Numbered from the stretch's first letter, positions 19,565-28,880 are shown. The stretch: 64,000 nucleotides of DNA from Pseudomonas arsenicoxydans (GCF_900103875.1 NZ_LT629705.1:4783001-4847000), one strand, 5' to 3'. Notes: generated from the sequence alone by a model not told the origin. Numbers and translations: made by a program.

Positions 19565-19747
19565 ATGGGCACAGTACAAGCAGCACGGCCAGCACAAACC
19601 CTCTATGTCACGATCCGTCGTGATGAATTGCGCCAGTTGAAAGAAGAGCGCGACCTGTTGAAGCAGGAGCTCGCGCAGCTGCGCTTACTCACACAAAGCT
19701 CCCCCGCTCTGCAATTGCCCGTCACCCAGCGCGCTCCCCACGCCTGA
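19565..19747 (+). CDS. Small coiled-coil protein of unknown function
   Basis: 60 residues. The middle (RRDELRQLKEERDLLKQELAQLR in two overlapping stretches, about 18-42) is a likely coiled coil with leucines in heptad spacing. There is no signal peptide. AGGTGAGC precedes the ATG. I do not recognise it; a small cytoplasmic adaptor or regulator is conceivable. The ribosome site and clean coiled coil support a real gene. Confidence 0.6.
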   Translation: MGTVQAARPAQTLYVTIRRDELRQLKEERDLLKQELAQLRLLTQSSPALQLPVTQRAPHA

Positions 19748-19946
19748 TCCGCTCGCCTGAATCGGAAACAGTGCCCTGCTGTTTCCGATGCGATGCAACG
19801 CGCCGCCAAGCCTTAAACTCACGAATTTTTCACATTTACTTGTTGATACTCCGCCGCCCTATGGCCGAGCGGTTTGCGCGCGGCTTCCGTTCGTCGACAA
19901 CAGGGAAGGCTCGACGGTCGAAGTGAATACTTGGCTGGAGCGCTGA

Positions 19947-21692
19947 ATGGCTTTGTTTAACCGCAGCAAAACGACTGCGACTGGTTTTGATTGGGCAGGA
20001 TTTCTCTGGTTATTCCTGTTCTTCTGGTATTTTTCAGGCATCACTCAACTGTTGATCCAACTGACGGGCACCTCGGGTTTCACCGGGTTCCGCCAGGCTT
20101 TTGTGATGAGCGCCATCTGGCTCGCACCGATGCTGCTGTTCCCTCGGCAGACACGGGTAATGGCTGCAGTGATCGGCGTGGTGTTGTGGGCCTGTTCAAT
20201 GGCCAGCCTGGGTTACTTCTTCATCTATCAGCAGGAATTCTCCCAAAGCGTCATCTTCATCATGTTCGAATCGAACATTGCTGAAGCGGGCGAGTACATG
20301 ACCCAGTATTTCGCCTGGTGGATGGTGGCGGCGTTCCTCGCCCATACCCTGTTCGCCTATTTCCTGTGGACGCGCTTGCGCCCGGTGTACCTGCCGCGCT
20401 GGCAGGCCTGGGTCGCGGCGACCGCGATTCTGGTGGCCGTGGTCGGTTATCCGCTGGTCAAACAAACTGCGCGCACAGGCAACTTCGCTGATGGTTTCGA
20501 GAAGTTCGAGACCCGCGTCGAGCCGGCGGTGCCGTGGCAGATGGCCGTGGCCTATCACCGTTACCTCGAGACGCTGGCCGGCATGCAAGACATGCTCAAC
20601 AGCGCGAGCAAGATTGCACCGCTCAAAAACCTCACTGACACGATGGCCAACCAGCCCTCCACCCTGGTGCTGGTGATTGGCGAATCGACCAACCGTCAGC
20701 GCATGAGCCTCTACGGCTACCCGCGTGAAACCACGCCGGAACTGGACAAGCTCAAGGATCAACTGGCGGTCTTCAACAACGTCATCACCCCGCGCCCTTA
20801 CACCATCGAGGCGTTGCAGCAGGTGTTGACCTTCGCCGACGAGGAAAACCCGGACCTTTACCTGACCACGCCGTCCCTGGTCAGCATGATGAAGCAGGCC
20901 GGTTACAAAACCTTCTGGATCACCAACCAGCAGACCATGACCAAGCGCAACACCATGCTCACCACGTTCTCCGAACAGGCTGACGAGCAGGTGTACCTGA
21001 ACAATAACCGCAACCAGAACGCCGCCCAGTACGATGGCGACGTGATCGAGCCGTTCAACAAGGCCCTGACAGACGCCGCGCCGCGCAAGCTGATCGTGGT
21101 GCATTTGCTCGGCACGCACATGAGCTATCAGTACCGTTATCCGCCGACCTTCGACAAGTTCACCGACCGCAAAGGTGTGCCGGACGGCGTGCGTGACGAT
21201 GAGGTGCCGACGTACAACAGTTATGACAACGCGGTGCTGTACAACGACTTCGTGGTCTCGAGCCTGATCAAGGACTACGCCAAGTCCGATCCGAACGGCT
21301 TCTTGCTGTACCTCTCCGACCACGGTGAAGACGTGTTCGACTCAGCGGGCCACAGCACACTGGGCCGTAACGAAAACAAGCCGACCGCGCCGATGTACAC
21401 CATTCCGTTCATGGCGTGGGCCTCACCAAAGTGGCGTGAAACCCACGACTGGAATCTGGCCGGTGACTTGGGGCGGCCTTACAGCAGCTCGCAACTGATC
21501 CATACCTGGGCCGATATGGCGGGCCTGAGTTTTGATGAACTGGACCGCAGCAAAAGCCTGGTCAGCGACAGTTTCAAGCCGCGACCATTGATGATCGGCA
21601 ACCCTTACGAGCGTCAAGTGCGTCCGCTGATCGACTTCAGCCTGATGAAACCCAAGGCCACGCCGGACGATCCGGCAGTCGCCAAGCAGTAA
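19947..21692 (+). CDS. cptA: Phosphoethanolamine transferase CptA
   Basis: 581 residues with five N-terminal membrane segments (about 15-170) and a periplasmic alkaline-phosphatase-fold domain. Expected metal and nucleophile positions are present: Glu246 in VIGESTNR, Thr285 in RPYTIEAL about 40 residues later, LGTHMSYQYRYPP, and YLSDHGEDVFDSAGHS. It transfers phosphoethanolamine from phosphatidylethanolamine to the lipopolysaccharide core or lipid A. CptA and EptA families are related; the sequence features favour CptA. A terminator follows. Confidence 0.9.
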   Translation: MALFNRSKTTATGFDWAGFLWLFLFFWYFSGITQLLIQLTGTSGFTGFRQAFVMSAIWLAPMLLFPRQTRVMAAVIGVVLWACSMASLGYFFIYQQEFSQSVIFIMFESNIAEAGEYMTQYFAWWMVAAFLAHTLFAYFLWTRLRPVYLPRWQAWVAATAILVAVVGYPLVKQTARTGNFADGFEKFETRVEPAVPWQMAVAYHRYLETLAGMQDMLNSASKIAPLKNLTDTMANQPSTLVLVIGESTNRQRMSLYGYPRETTPELDKLKDQLAVFNNVITPRPYTIEALQQVLTFADEENPDLYLTTPSLVSMMKQAGYKTFWITNQQTMTKRNTMLTTFSEQADEQVYLNNNRNQNAAQYDGDVIEPFNKALTDAAPRKLIVVHLLGTHMSYQYRYPPTFDKFTDRKGVPDGVRDDEVPTYNSYDNAVLYNDFVVSSLIKDYAKSDPNGFLLYLSDHGEDVFDSAGHSTLGRNENKPTAPMYTIPFMAWASPKWRETHDWNLAGDLGRPYSSSQLIHTWADMAGLSFDELDRSKSLVSDSFKPRPLMIGNPYERQVRPLIDFSLMKPKATPDDPAVAKQ

Positions 21693-21697
21693 TCCTC

Positions 21698-21722
21698 AGG
21701 GGCCGATTCCGGCCCCTTTTTT
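21698..21722 (+). terminator. Terminator after cptA
   Basis: AGGGGCC (21698-21704), loop GATTCC, GGCCCCT (21711-21717), followed by T residues. Confidence 0.9.
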
Positions 21723-21891
21723 GTGTCCCGCTGCTGCGCACGACACATTTTAAAATATCAATAATTCTCGTTAGCCTGGACTTGAAGCTTTGCGGCGGTT
21801 AATTCCCAAATCACCAATTCGGCGGATAATGTCCCGGCGACATTTGACTCATGGAAGACAGGCATCCGATATCCGTAGTTGGAGGCACACC

Positions 21892-22101
21892 ATGAAGCGT
21901 ATAACGCTGATACTCGCCAGTCTGATGATGTTCGGTTCGGCCGCTGCTTTAGCTGAAGGTGGTGCCGAGCGCATGAGGTATTACTTCGAAAGCCTGCGCT
22001 TTAAGCAAGAACAGGCCAATGGCATCCAGCGCAAAGTGATTGAGCTGAGGGTTCCGGACGATCAAACCGCGCAGGTCACCGAAAGCTACAGGCCGAAATA
22101 A
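21892..22101 (+). CDS. Small exported protein
   Basis: 69 residues with a clear signal peptide (MKRITLILASLMMFG..., cut after ALA near residue 20) and a 48-residue charged mature part beginning EGGAERMRYYFE. The start of the mature chain resembles the small PtrA-type periplasmic proteins of Pseudomonas, though I recall that pattern only roughly. TTGGAGGCACACC precedes ATG 21892. It has its own terminator, so it is a separate transcript. Confidence 0.78.
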   Translation: MKRITLILASLMMFGSAAALAEGGAERMRYYFESLRFKQEQANGIQRKVIELRVPDDQTAQVTESYRPK

Positions 22102-22113
22102 ACGATGGCAGAC

Positions 22114-22138
22114 GGGCGTCCTGATGGACGCCCTTTCT
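22114..22138 (+). terminator. Terminator after the small exported protein gene
   Basis: GGGCGTCC (22114-22121), loop TGAT, GGACGCCC (22126-22133), then TTTCTT. Confidence 0.85.
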
Positions 22139-22158
22139 TATGCTTGATAGAGGCGAGA

Positions 22159-22656
22159 TTAAAGGTCTTTGGTCCAGAACAGCATTCGGCCATGGGCCGG
22201 ATCGAACATGCCGGGTGCAAAACCGAACTTGCCATAGGACGCCTGCGCGACCGCATTGCCTTCAAGGACTTCCAGGGTGATCTTGCAGCCGCCGCGCTGG
22301 CGGGTGATGTCCTCGACTTTTTGCAGCATCTTCTGGCTCAGTCCCAGGCCGCGAAACTTGGGCACCACCGACACGTCGTGCACATTGACCAAAGGCCGAC
22401 AGGCAAAGGTCGAGAACCCTTCAAAGCAATTGACCAGCCCGGCCGGCTCGCCATCGACAAAGGCCAGCACACTGAAAGCGTGGGGACGCTTGGCCAGTTC
22501 ACCCGGCAATCGCTGCACAATGTCCTCGGGCAATGCATGCCCGCCGCCCATGGGGTCCTGAGCATAAGCATTGAGCACGATGCCGATCGCTTCGGCGTGC
22601 ACCGGGTTGGTGTAGCTGGCTTGAAGGACAAGCACTTCTGCGGCTTCCATTTCCAT
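22159..22656 (-). CDS. GNAT-family N-acetyltransferase
   Basis: 165 residues of the GNAT fold. The acetyl-CoA pyrophosphate-binding region VVPKFRGLGLSQKMLQ (Q/R-x-x-G-x-G/A pattern) follows strand LVNVHDVSV, and the C-terminal YGKFGFAPG is also typical. The substrate is unknown. The start is uncertain: ATG codons at 22656, 22665 and 22740 are in frame. I prefer 22656 because the fold's first strand (VLVLQASYT) begins just after it. The longest version would start 12 bases after the DinB gene. Confidence 0.8.
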   Translation of the reverse strand: MEMEAAEVLVLQASYTNPVHAEAIGIVLNAYAQDPMGGGHALPEDIVQRLPGELAKRPHAFSVLAFVDGEPAGLVNCFEGFSTFACRPLVNVHDVSVVPKFRGLGLSQKMLQKVEDITRQRGGCKITLEVLEGNAVAQASYGKFGFAPGMFDPAHGRMLFWTKDL

Positions 22657-22752
22657 CGTCAACATCCCATCAGGTTGCCCCGACACGTCTCTCGCGCCGG
22701 GAGGTCGACGGACATTATCGCGAGGCGCAATCATCGACAACCCGAACCGGCC

Positions 22753-23334
22753 TCAAACGCCCCAGATCAGCGTTTCAGTCCATCCCAGCTCGGCAAAATC
22801 AGCGGCCCGTAAGCTTGACTCACCGGCGCAGAAAAACTCGTCCAGCTGCGGCGGCTTGACCGACGTGCCGCTGAGCATCGCGTGCACCTGGCCACGGTGA
22901 TGAATCTGGTGTTCGAACAGATGGGAAAGCATGCGCAATCGACTGTCATGCTGCGGCGTTTCCCGGGCGATGGTCACGATTCGCCCCAGGTCGGCATCGC
23001 GCAACTGTTCGCAGTAGGCAATCAGTCGACGGTCAACGTGGGCTTGCTCAAGCTTCAGGTCGGAGCCCGAGGTGAACGGCTCGTCCCGGGTGAAGAATAC
23101 ATAACAGTCAGGGTGCGGCTCGTCACCGCGCAGCTCGCGCTCCAGCGCATCCATGTAGAACCAGTCGCACGTCAGGATGTGATTGAGGGTGGCCCTGATG
23201 CTGGGGAAAAAGCTGACACGCGGCGCCATCAGTTCGGCCGCGCTCAATTGGCCCCAGGCCTTGGCGAGTCGGTGATTGGCCCAGGCGTTCTGATATGCCA
23301 TGGTCAGCAGATGATGAGACAGGGGCTGATTCAT
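22753..23334 (-). CDS. DinB-family protein
   Basis: 193 residues, the four-helix DinB/YfiT-like fold. The metal-binding histidine triad is visible: His in the helix with RATLNHILTCDWFY, and two in LFEHQIHHRGQVH. The family includes thiol-dependent transferases and hydrolases. The ATG at 23334 gives the usual length. It follows zapE by 18 bases on the same strand. Confidence 0.85.
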   Translation of the reverse strand: MNQPLSHHLLTMAYQNAWANHRLAKAWGQLSAAELMAPRVSFFPSIRATLNHILTCDWFYMDALERELRGDEPHPDCYVFFTRDEPFTSGSDLKLEQAHVDRRLIAYCEQLRDADLGRIVTIARETPQHDSRLRMLSHLFEHQIHHRGQVHAMLSGTSVKPPQLDEFFCAGESSLRAADFAELGWTETLIWGV

Positions 23335-23352
23335 GTTCGCGGCTCCTTGCAA

Positions 23353-24471
23353 TTAGGCTTCAGCGAAACGTTGCAGCTGCATTTCCTGTAGACGGCTTAA
23401 TGTGCGGCGGAACGGGAATTCAAGGTAACCCTCGGTGTACAACGCCGCCATCGGCACCTGCGCTTCGAGATACAGCGGCACCTTGCGGTCGTAGCATTCG
23501 TCCACCAACGCGATGAAACGCCGGACACCGTCGTCGTGTACCGACAATTGCGGCAGTTCGCGATCACCGGCCACCACGCGCTCGGCAGCGTCTTCGGTGC
23601 CACGGGCGATGCGTCCGGCGCGCTTTTGTGCGCTCAGGTTGGGCACCTCACTCAACAGAATAGCGCTGAAGGTGTCGCACAGCGCCATGAAGTCCATGGC
23701 GGCAAACGGTTGTTCGCACAGATCGGCATAACGGCACCAGAGCACCTTTGCGCTGGCCTGCACCACATTGACCGAGCGATAACCGACGGTGATCGGCTCG
23801 CTGGACACTGATTGCCCAGCGGTCAATGCCTTGAACACTTCTGCCAGTGCGCTCGGCTGGCCGGCGGTCGCCACCCAATAACGTTGCAGACCGGCGCCCG
23901 GGTGCAGGCGGTGGTCTTCGCCGCCATCCACTGCGATCACCTGCATGTGTTTCTTGATCGCCTCGATGGCGGGCACGAAACGGTCGCGGTTGAAGCCATC
24001 GGCGTACAGCTGATCCGGCGGCTGATTGGAGGTGCAGACCACCACCACGCCTTGCTCGAACATCACCTGGAACAACCGCCCGAGAATGATCGCATCGCCA
24101 ATGTCGTTGACGAACAGCTCATCAAAGCACAACACCCGCACTTCCTCGCTCAGCTCACGGGCCAGCGCCTTCAGCGGGTCGGCGGTGCCGGTCAGCTGGA
24201 ATGAACGCTGGTGCACCCAGCTCATGAAGTGATGAAAGTGTTGCCGGCGGGCCGGAACCTTGAGGGTTTGATAGAACTGGTCCATCAACCAGGTCTTGCC
24301 GCGACCGACCGGCCCCCAGAGGTAAACCCCGGTGATCGGCGTGCGCCCTTCGTGCAAGGCTTCGTGGCATTTTTGCAGCGCCCACACGGCATGTTCCTGG
24401 GCTTCGTCCTGGACGAAGCCCTTTTGTTCGATGGCGTGTTGCCAGGCGCTTAGGGGAGAGTCGACATTCAT
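23353..24471 (-). CDS. zapE: Cell division ATPase ZapE (AFG1 family)
   Basis: 372 residues with Walker A GPVGRGKT at 53-60, Walker B-type VLCFDELFVNDIGDA, and the sensor ICTSN-like VVVCTSNQPPDQLY. ZapE acts at the Z-ring late in division and is related to mitochondrial AFG1. I start at ATG 24471 (MNVDSPLSAW); an upstream start at 24492 adds seven residues. In many proteobacteria zapE lies near rpsI/rplM, which are not seen here, so this may be a second copy of the family. Confidence 0.88.
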   Translation of the reverse strand: MNVDSPLSAWQHAIEQKGFVQDEAQEHAVWALQKCHEALHEGRTPITGVYLWGPVGRGKTWLMDQFYQTLKVPARRQHFHHFMSWVHQRSFQLTGTADPLKALARELSEEVRVLCFDELFVNDIGDAIILGRLFQVMFEQGVVVVCTSNQPPDQLYADGFNRDRFVPAIEAIKKHMQVIAVDGGEDHRLHPGAGLQRYWVATAGQPSALAEVFKALTAGQSVSSEPITVGYRSVNVVQASAKVLWCRYADLCEQPFAAMDFMALCDTFSAILLSEVPNLSAQKRAGRIARGTEDAAERVVAGDRELPQLSVHDDGVRRFIALVDECYDRKVPLYLEAQVPMAALYTEGYLEFPFRRTLSRLQEMQLQRFAEA

Positions 24472-24497
24472 GCGCGGCAGTATGCCACGCACTCGCG

Positions 24498-24839
24498 TTA
24501 CAGAGAGATGTCTAGCCGGGCGATCTTGCCCTGCTCATTGAGGCGGAACATGTAACGCAGTTCCAGGGGGCTGCCGGGAAAGGTCCCGGAAATCCGGTTG
24601 TGCACCAGCACTTTACCGGTGCGCTGCTGCACGCCGAGCACTTCGACCCGTGGTTCATAGCGCTGCGCCGTGTCTTGCATCCATTGGGCAATGGCTTGCG
24701 TGCCGATACGGTGATGTCCTTCATCGAACACATTGGCATCCTCAGCAAAAAAACTGCCGACCCGCGAAGTGTCGCGAGCATTGGCGGCGGCAATGTAGGC
24801 GGCAATGGCGGGCGCCAGTGAAGAGGCTGGATTGGACAT
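24498..24839 (-). CDS. SnoaL/NTF2-like protein
   Basis: 113 residues of the nuclear-transport-factor-2 fold: an N-terminal helix, ARDTSRVGSFFAEDANVFDE, and strands VEVLGVQQRTGKVLVHNRIS, FPGSPLELRYMFRLNEQGKI. Such small cone-shaped proteins act as enzymes or ligand binders. The WYL regulator gene lies 52 bases upstream on the same strand. AAGGAGCCGTAAAC precedes the start. Confidence 0.85.
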   Translation of the reverse strand: MSNPASSLAPAIAAYIAAANARDTSRVGSFFAEDANVFDEGHHRIGTQAIAQWMQDTAQRYEPRVEVLGVQQRTGKVLVHNRISGTFPGSPLELRYMFRLNEQGKIARLDISL

Positions 24840-24891
24840 GTTTACGGCTCCTTGTTTGTTGGTTCTGGAGCCATCCTAGAACACGCCTGTG

Positions 24892-25608
24892 TCAGTTCTT
24901 GTCAGGAGTGAAACGCCCCGCTTCATCCAGTTGCATCTGCTTGCGCCAGGTGCGCAACAAGTCGCTGCGCCGCCCCGGATAGCGCTCGCCCTGCTCGTTG
25001 GCAGCGGAGATCCGGTCGGTGCGAAAGGTGCGGTAGGCGCCGCGCAATTCACACCAGGCGACGATGATCCGCACTTCATTGAGAAACCCCAGCGCCAAGG
25101 GCCAGATCAGCCGTTGACTGGGCACCTGGTTGGCGTCTGCATAGTCGATGCTGAGCTTGGATTGATCGCGTATGGCCTGGCGAAACACATTCAATGGCAC
25201 TGCGTTTTGCGGGTAGCCATAACCGGGCGGGCCCGGCAGCACCGTCGGGTTGCGCAATGCATCCTGGGCTTCGGGCGCCAGTACGGCGGCAATCTTGGCC
25301 AATGCATCCGCCGCGGCTTTGCTCAACACCTCGTCGCCGCGCTGATCGACGTAGCGCAATCCCAGCACGATTGCTTCGGTTTCATCGGCGTTGAGCATCA
25401 AGGGTGGCAGGAACAATCCGCTGCGCAATACGTAACCGATCCCCGCTTCACCGAATATCGGTGCGCCCAGCGCCGTCAATTCGGCGATGTCTCGGTACAG
25501 CGTGCGTTCGGAAATCTCCAGATCGCTGGCCAGCGTTGCCGCCGTGACCGGACGACTTTTGCCCCGTAACACCTGCAACAACGTGAGTAAACGTGTGGTA
25601 CGCGACAC
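24892..25608 (-). CDS. WYL-domain transcriptional regulator (YafY type)
   Basis: 238 residues: an N-terminal HTH_11-type winged helix (TRLLTLLQVLRGKSRPVTAA, LASDLEISERTLYRDIAEL) and a C-terminal WYL ligand-sensing domain (SKLSIDYADANQVPSQRLIW, FRTDRISAANE). The start codon is GTG at 25608. It heads the run that includes the NTF2-like gene, which it may control. An inverted repeat lies about 45 bases upstream. Confidence 0.9.
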   Translation of the reverse strand: MSRTTRLLTLLQVLRGKSRPVTAATLASDLEISERTLYRDIAELTALGAPIFGEAGIGYVLRSGLFLPPLMLNADETEAIVLGLRYVDQRGDEVLSKAAADALAKIAAVLAPEAQDALRNPTVLPGPPGYGYPQNAVPLNVFRQAIRDQSKLSIDYADANQVPSQRLIWPLALGFLNEVRIIVAWCELRGAYRTFRTDRISAANEQGERYPGRRSDLLRTWRKQMQLDEAGRFTPDKN

Positions 25609-25651
25609 GATCCGTAGTCTCTTTCCTGAGAAGTCGACGGAGCTTAGCAGA

Positions 25652-25678
25652 GGCTACTGTCAGAAACTGGCAGTAGCC
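25652..25678. promoter_or_regulatory. Inverted repeat upstream of WYL regulator
   Basis: GGCTACTG (25652-25659) and CAGTAGCC (25671-25678) form an 8-base inverted repeat around 11 bases. It lies between the end of the ureohydrolase gene and the regulator start. It could be the regulator's own operator; it lacks the T-tract of a terminator. Confidence 0.5.
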
Positions 25679-25718
25679 ATCTGTGAGTAACGGCCTACGG
25701 CGTCAGCACATGCGGGTG

Positions 25719-26678
25719 CTACCGGTCCACCTTATGTCTGGCGGCATAAAGGCAGAGCATTTCCATGGCCAATGTCGCCGCTGCCAGCGAAGTGATGTCC
25801 GCGCTGTCGTAGGCCGGCGCCACTTCCACCACGTCCATCCCCACCAGATTGATCCCACGCAAACCGCCGAGAATCTCCAGCGCCTGCACGGTGCTCAAGC
25901 CGCCGCACACCGGTGTCCCGGTGCCGGGCGCGAAGGCCGGGTCAAGGCAATCGATATCGAATGTCAGGTACACCGGGTTATCGCCGACCCGCGCACGAAT
26001 CGCTTCGACAATGGCGTCACACCCTTGCCGGTGCACCTGCCGCGCATCCAGCACCTGAAATCCCTGGTGATCGTCATTGGTGGTGCGCAAACCAATCTGC
26101 ACCGAACGCGACGGATCGACCAGCCCTTCCCTGGCCGCGTGCCAGAACATGGTGCCGTGGTCAACGCGCTTGCCCGCCTCGTCCGGCCAGGTGTCGCTGT
26201 GCGCATCGAAGTGAATCAGCGACAACGGACCATGTTTGCGGGCATGGGCCTTGAGCAGCGGATAGGTAATAAAGTGGTCGCCGCCGAACGTCAGCATCGC
26301 GCTGCCGGCGTTGAGAATGTGCTCGGCATGCGCTTCGATGCTTTCCGGCACCGAGTGCGGCGAGCCGTAATCGAAGTCGCAATCGCCGTAGTCGATAACG
26401 GCCAAATGATCGAACGGATCAAACGTCCACGGCCAGTGGCGTTCCCAGGCGATCCCGGTGGACGCGGCGCGAATGCCTCGCGGCCCGAAACGCGCGCCGG
26501 GGCGGTTGCTGGTGGCGGTGTCGAACGGGACACCGCTGACCGCGACGTCGACACCGCGCAAGTCACGGCTGTAGCGTCGACGCATGAAACTGGTAATGCC
26601 GGCGTAGGTGCTTTCGGCGGCTGTGCCGTAAAGACTGTCACGGGTCATGGCCTGATCGTTTTGCACAGGGATGTCCAT
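25719..26678 (-). CDS. speB: Agmatinase-family ureohydrolase
   Basis: 319 residues with the manganese-binding motifs of the arginase family: GGDHFITYP, DAHSDTW and TFDIDCLDPAFAPGTGTP. These enzymes split urea from agmatine (to putrescine), guanidinobutyrate or guanidinopropionate. The gene follows a polyamine-type binding protein by 13 bases, with a divergent LysR regulator beyond, an arrangement also seen around Pseudomonas guanidinobutyrase. Sequence alone does not settle the substrate. AAAAGGAATACCTG precedes the start. Confidence 0.88.
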   Translation of the reverse strand: MDIPVQNDQAMTRDSLYGTAAESTYAGITSFMRRRYSRDLRGVDVAVSGVPFDTATSNRPGARFGPRGIRAASTGIAWERHWPWTFDPFDHLAVIDYGDCDFDYGSPHSVPESIEAHAEHILNAGSAMLTFGGDHFITYPLLKAHARKHGPLSLIHFDAHSDTWPDEAGKRVDHGTMFWHAAREGLVDPSRSVQIGLRTTNDDHQGFQVLDARQVHRQGCDAIVEAIRARVGDNPVYLTFDIDCLDPAFAPGTGTPVCGGLSTVQALEILGGLRGINLVGMDVVEVAPAYDSADITSLAAATLAMEMLCLYAARHKVDR

Positions 26679-26691
26679 CAGGTATTCCTTT

Positions 26692-27783
26692 TTATTGGCG
26701 GCTACGGAAAGTGGTCCACAAGCGGGTTCGCTGACGCATGTCCTTGAGGCTCATGGTGCGGTCGGCGTACAGCAGACCGCGAACGTCGGCGGGCGGGTAA
26801 ATGTCTGGATCGGTGCGCACCGCCTCATCCACAAGTGGCGTCGCGGCCTGGTTGGCGGTGGCGAAGAACAGCGTGTTGGTCAGCGCTGCGACGGATTCGG
26901 GGCGCAACATGAATTCGATGAACTGGCGGGCCGCTTCGGGATGCGGCGCGTCCTTGGGAATGGCCAGGTTGTCCTGCCAGACGATGGTGCCTTCCTTGGG
27001 AATCCGGTAGGCGATTTCGTAGGGCTTGTTGGCCTTGCGTGCCTGATCGGCAGCCATGCTGGCGTCACCGTTATAAGTCAGCGCCAGACAGATACTGCCG
27101 TTGGCCAGATCGTTGATCTGCCGGCCGCTGGCGACGTACAGCACGTTTGGCTGCAACTGATGCAATAACGCCTGCGCCGCATCCAGATCGTTCTTGTCGG
27201 TGCTGTAGGGATCTTTACCCAGGTAGTGCAACGCCAGACCGATGACCTCCTGGGGCGAATCGATGATCGCGATGCCACAGTCCTTCAGTTTGCTGGCGTA
27301 CTCCGGCTTGAACAACAAATCCAGACTGTTCAGCGGCCTATTCGGCAAGCGCTTCTGTACCGCTTCGACGTTCATCCCCAGCCCCAGCGTGCCCCAGGTA
27401 TAGGGCACACCGTAAAGGTTGCCGGGGTCCACGGCGGCGAGCTTTTCCAACAGGTCCGGGTCGAGGTTGGCGTAGCCCTTCAAGCCTTCGTGAGGAATGG
27501 CTTTCAGCGCACCGGCCGCCAAGCCACGAGCCAACACGCTGGACGACGGCACCACCACGTCGTAACCGCTGCCACCGGTGAGCAGTTTGGTTTCGAGCAC
27601 CTCCGGGGCATCGAACGTGTCGTAACGCACGTGAATCCCGGTTTCCTGTTCGAAACGCTGCAAGGTCTCGGGCGCTACGTAATCGGCCCAACTGTAGAGG
27701 TTGAGGGTCTTTTCCTCGGCCTGGGCCGAAGCGGCCACGGCGAGGAACAACGCGGATAAACACAGCTTGAACATGGGAGCCAT
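26692..27783 (-). CDS. Polyamine/guanidino-type ABC substrate-binding protein
   Basis: 363 residues with a signal peptide (cut near SAQA-EEKT) and PotF/PotD features: LNLYSWADYVAPETLQRFEQ, YDTFDAPEVLETKLLTGGSG, LYGVPYTWGTLGLGMN, and a C-terminal FIEFMLRPE. These periplasmic proteins bind putrescine, spermidine or related amines. No permease or ATPase genes are adjacent, so it would borrow a transporter. I start at 27783; alternatives are 27774 and 27834. The pairing with an ureohydrolase suggests uptake of a guanidino or polyamine compound. Confidence 0.88.
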   Translation of the reverse strand: MAPMFKLCLSALFLAVAASAQAEEKTLNLYSWADYVAPETLQRFEQETGIHVRYDTFDAPEVLETKLLTGGSGYDVVVPSSSVLARGLAAGALKAIPHEGLKGYANLDPDLLEKLAAVDPGNLYGVPYTWGTLGLGMNVEAVQKRLPNRPLNSLDLLFKPEYASKLKDCGIAIIDSPQEVIGLALHYLGKDPYSTDKNDLDAAQALLHQLQPNVLYVASGRQINDLANGSICLALTYNGDASMAADQARKANKPYEIAYRIPKEGTIVWQDNLAIPKDAPHPEAARQFIEFMLRPESVAALTNTLFFATANQAATPLVDEAVRTDPDIYPPADVRGLLYADRTMSLKDMRQRTRLWTTFRSRQ

Positions 27784-27884
27784 GACGAACACCTGACCAG
27801 AGGAAGTGGTTGCAGCGTGCGCGTTCCGATACATTGTCGAAATATCAAGTTTGTTAACCTGACTTTATTGCGGAGTAATGTTTG

Positions 27885-28778
27885 ATGCTCGGTCAACTCC
27901 ATGACCTCGACTTGCAACTGCTGCGTTTGTTTGTCCGAGTGGTCGAGTGCGGCGGCTTCAGTGCGGCACAGGGCGAACTGGGGTTGAGTCAATCGAGCAT
28001 CAGCCAGCAAATGGCCAAGCTCGAAACCCGGCTTGGCTATCGCTTGTGCAGCCGCGGCAAGGGTGGATTCAGGATCACGCCCAAAGGTGAGCAGTTGCTG
28101 ACGGCGACGCGCGGCCTGTTTGAATCCATCGAAGCCTTCCGCCATAAATCCAATGGTGTGGCCGGGCGCTTGATCGGCGAAATACGCCTCGGCTTGTCCG
28201 AAGCCCTGGATCAATCGGTGCTGCAACGCGTGGCCGATGCGATCAGTCGTTTTCGCGAGCGAGACGAATCGGTGCGCATCGAATTGATCAGCGCCATGCC
28301 CGGCGAAATGGAACGTCTTCTGCTGCAACAACGGCTGGACCTGTCCATCGGTTATTTCTCACAGGTGCAGCGTGCGTTTGACTACCGCCAGTTGTTCATG
28401 GAAACCCAGCACCTGTATTGCGCCCCCGGACATCCGCTGTTCACTGACGATGCGCCGGACGACCGAGCCTTGCAGGCGTGTGACCGGGTCGATCATCCCT
28501 ACCGCTTCCTGCGGGCCGACGAGCCCTTCCAGGGACAGCGCTGTTCGGCAAGGTCGGAGCAGGTCGAAGGCACCCTCGCCTTTATTCTGTCCGGCAAACA
28601 CGTCGGTTATTTGCCCGATCATTTTGCCCGCAGTTGGGAAGACAAAGGCTTGCTCAGGGCTGTGCGTCAAGAGGACATGAGTTTCGATGTGGCGTTTCAC
28701 CTGGCGCGTCATCGTGCGCAGGTGCCGGGGGATGCGCAGAAGGCGTTCGAAGAGGATTTGCTGGCGGCGTTTGCCTGA
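27885..28778 (+). CDS. LysR-family regulator, divergent from the binding protein gene
   Basis: 297 residues: an N-terminal winged helix (LQLLRLFVRVVECGGFSAAQ, LSQSSISQQMAKLETRLGYR) and a LysR effector domain. It is divergent from the ureohydrolase-binding protein operon with about 100 bases between, the standard arrangement for LysR control of the neighbouring operon. ATG 27885 follows CGGAGTAATG; a TTG three bases upstream is also in frame. Confidence 0.92.
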   Translation: MLGQLHDLDLQLLRLFVRVVECGGFSAAQGELGLSQSSISQQMAKLETRLGYRLCSRGKGGFRITPKGEQLLTATRGLFESIEAFRHKSNGVAGRLIGEIRLGLSEALDQSVLQRVADAISRFRERDESVRIELISAMPGEMERLLLQQRLDLSIGYFSQVQRAFDYRQLFMETQHLYCAPGHPLFTDDAPDDRALQACDRVDHPYRFLRADEPFQGQRCSARSEQVEGTLAFILSGKHVGYLPDHFARSWEDKGLLRAVRQEDMSFDVAFHLARHRAQVPGDAQKAFEEDLLAAFA

Positions 28779-28787
28779 AGATTTAGA

Positions 28788-28880
28788 AGATCGCAGCCTC
28801 GTTGCACTCGACAGCTCCTACAAGAGATCACGTTCCACATGTAGGCGCTGTCGAGTGCAACGAGGCTGCGATCTTTTGAT
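28788..28880. repeat. REPIN-like inverted pair, family A (outward orientation)
   Basis: AGATCGCAGCCTCGTTGCAC... (28788-28822) is followed by TGTAGGCGCTGTCGAGTGCA... (28840-28880). The units are the same as at 15841-15942, but their order is reversed, so the GATCTTTTGA ends face outward. Confidence 0.88.
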
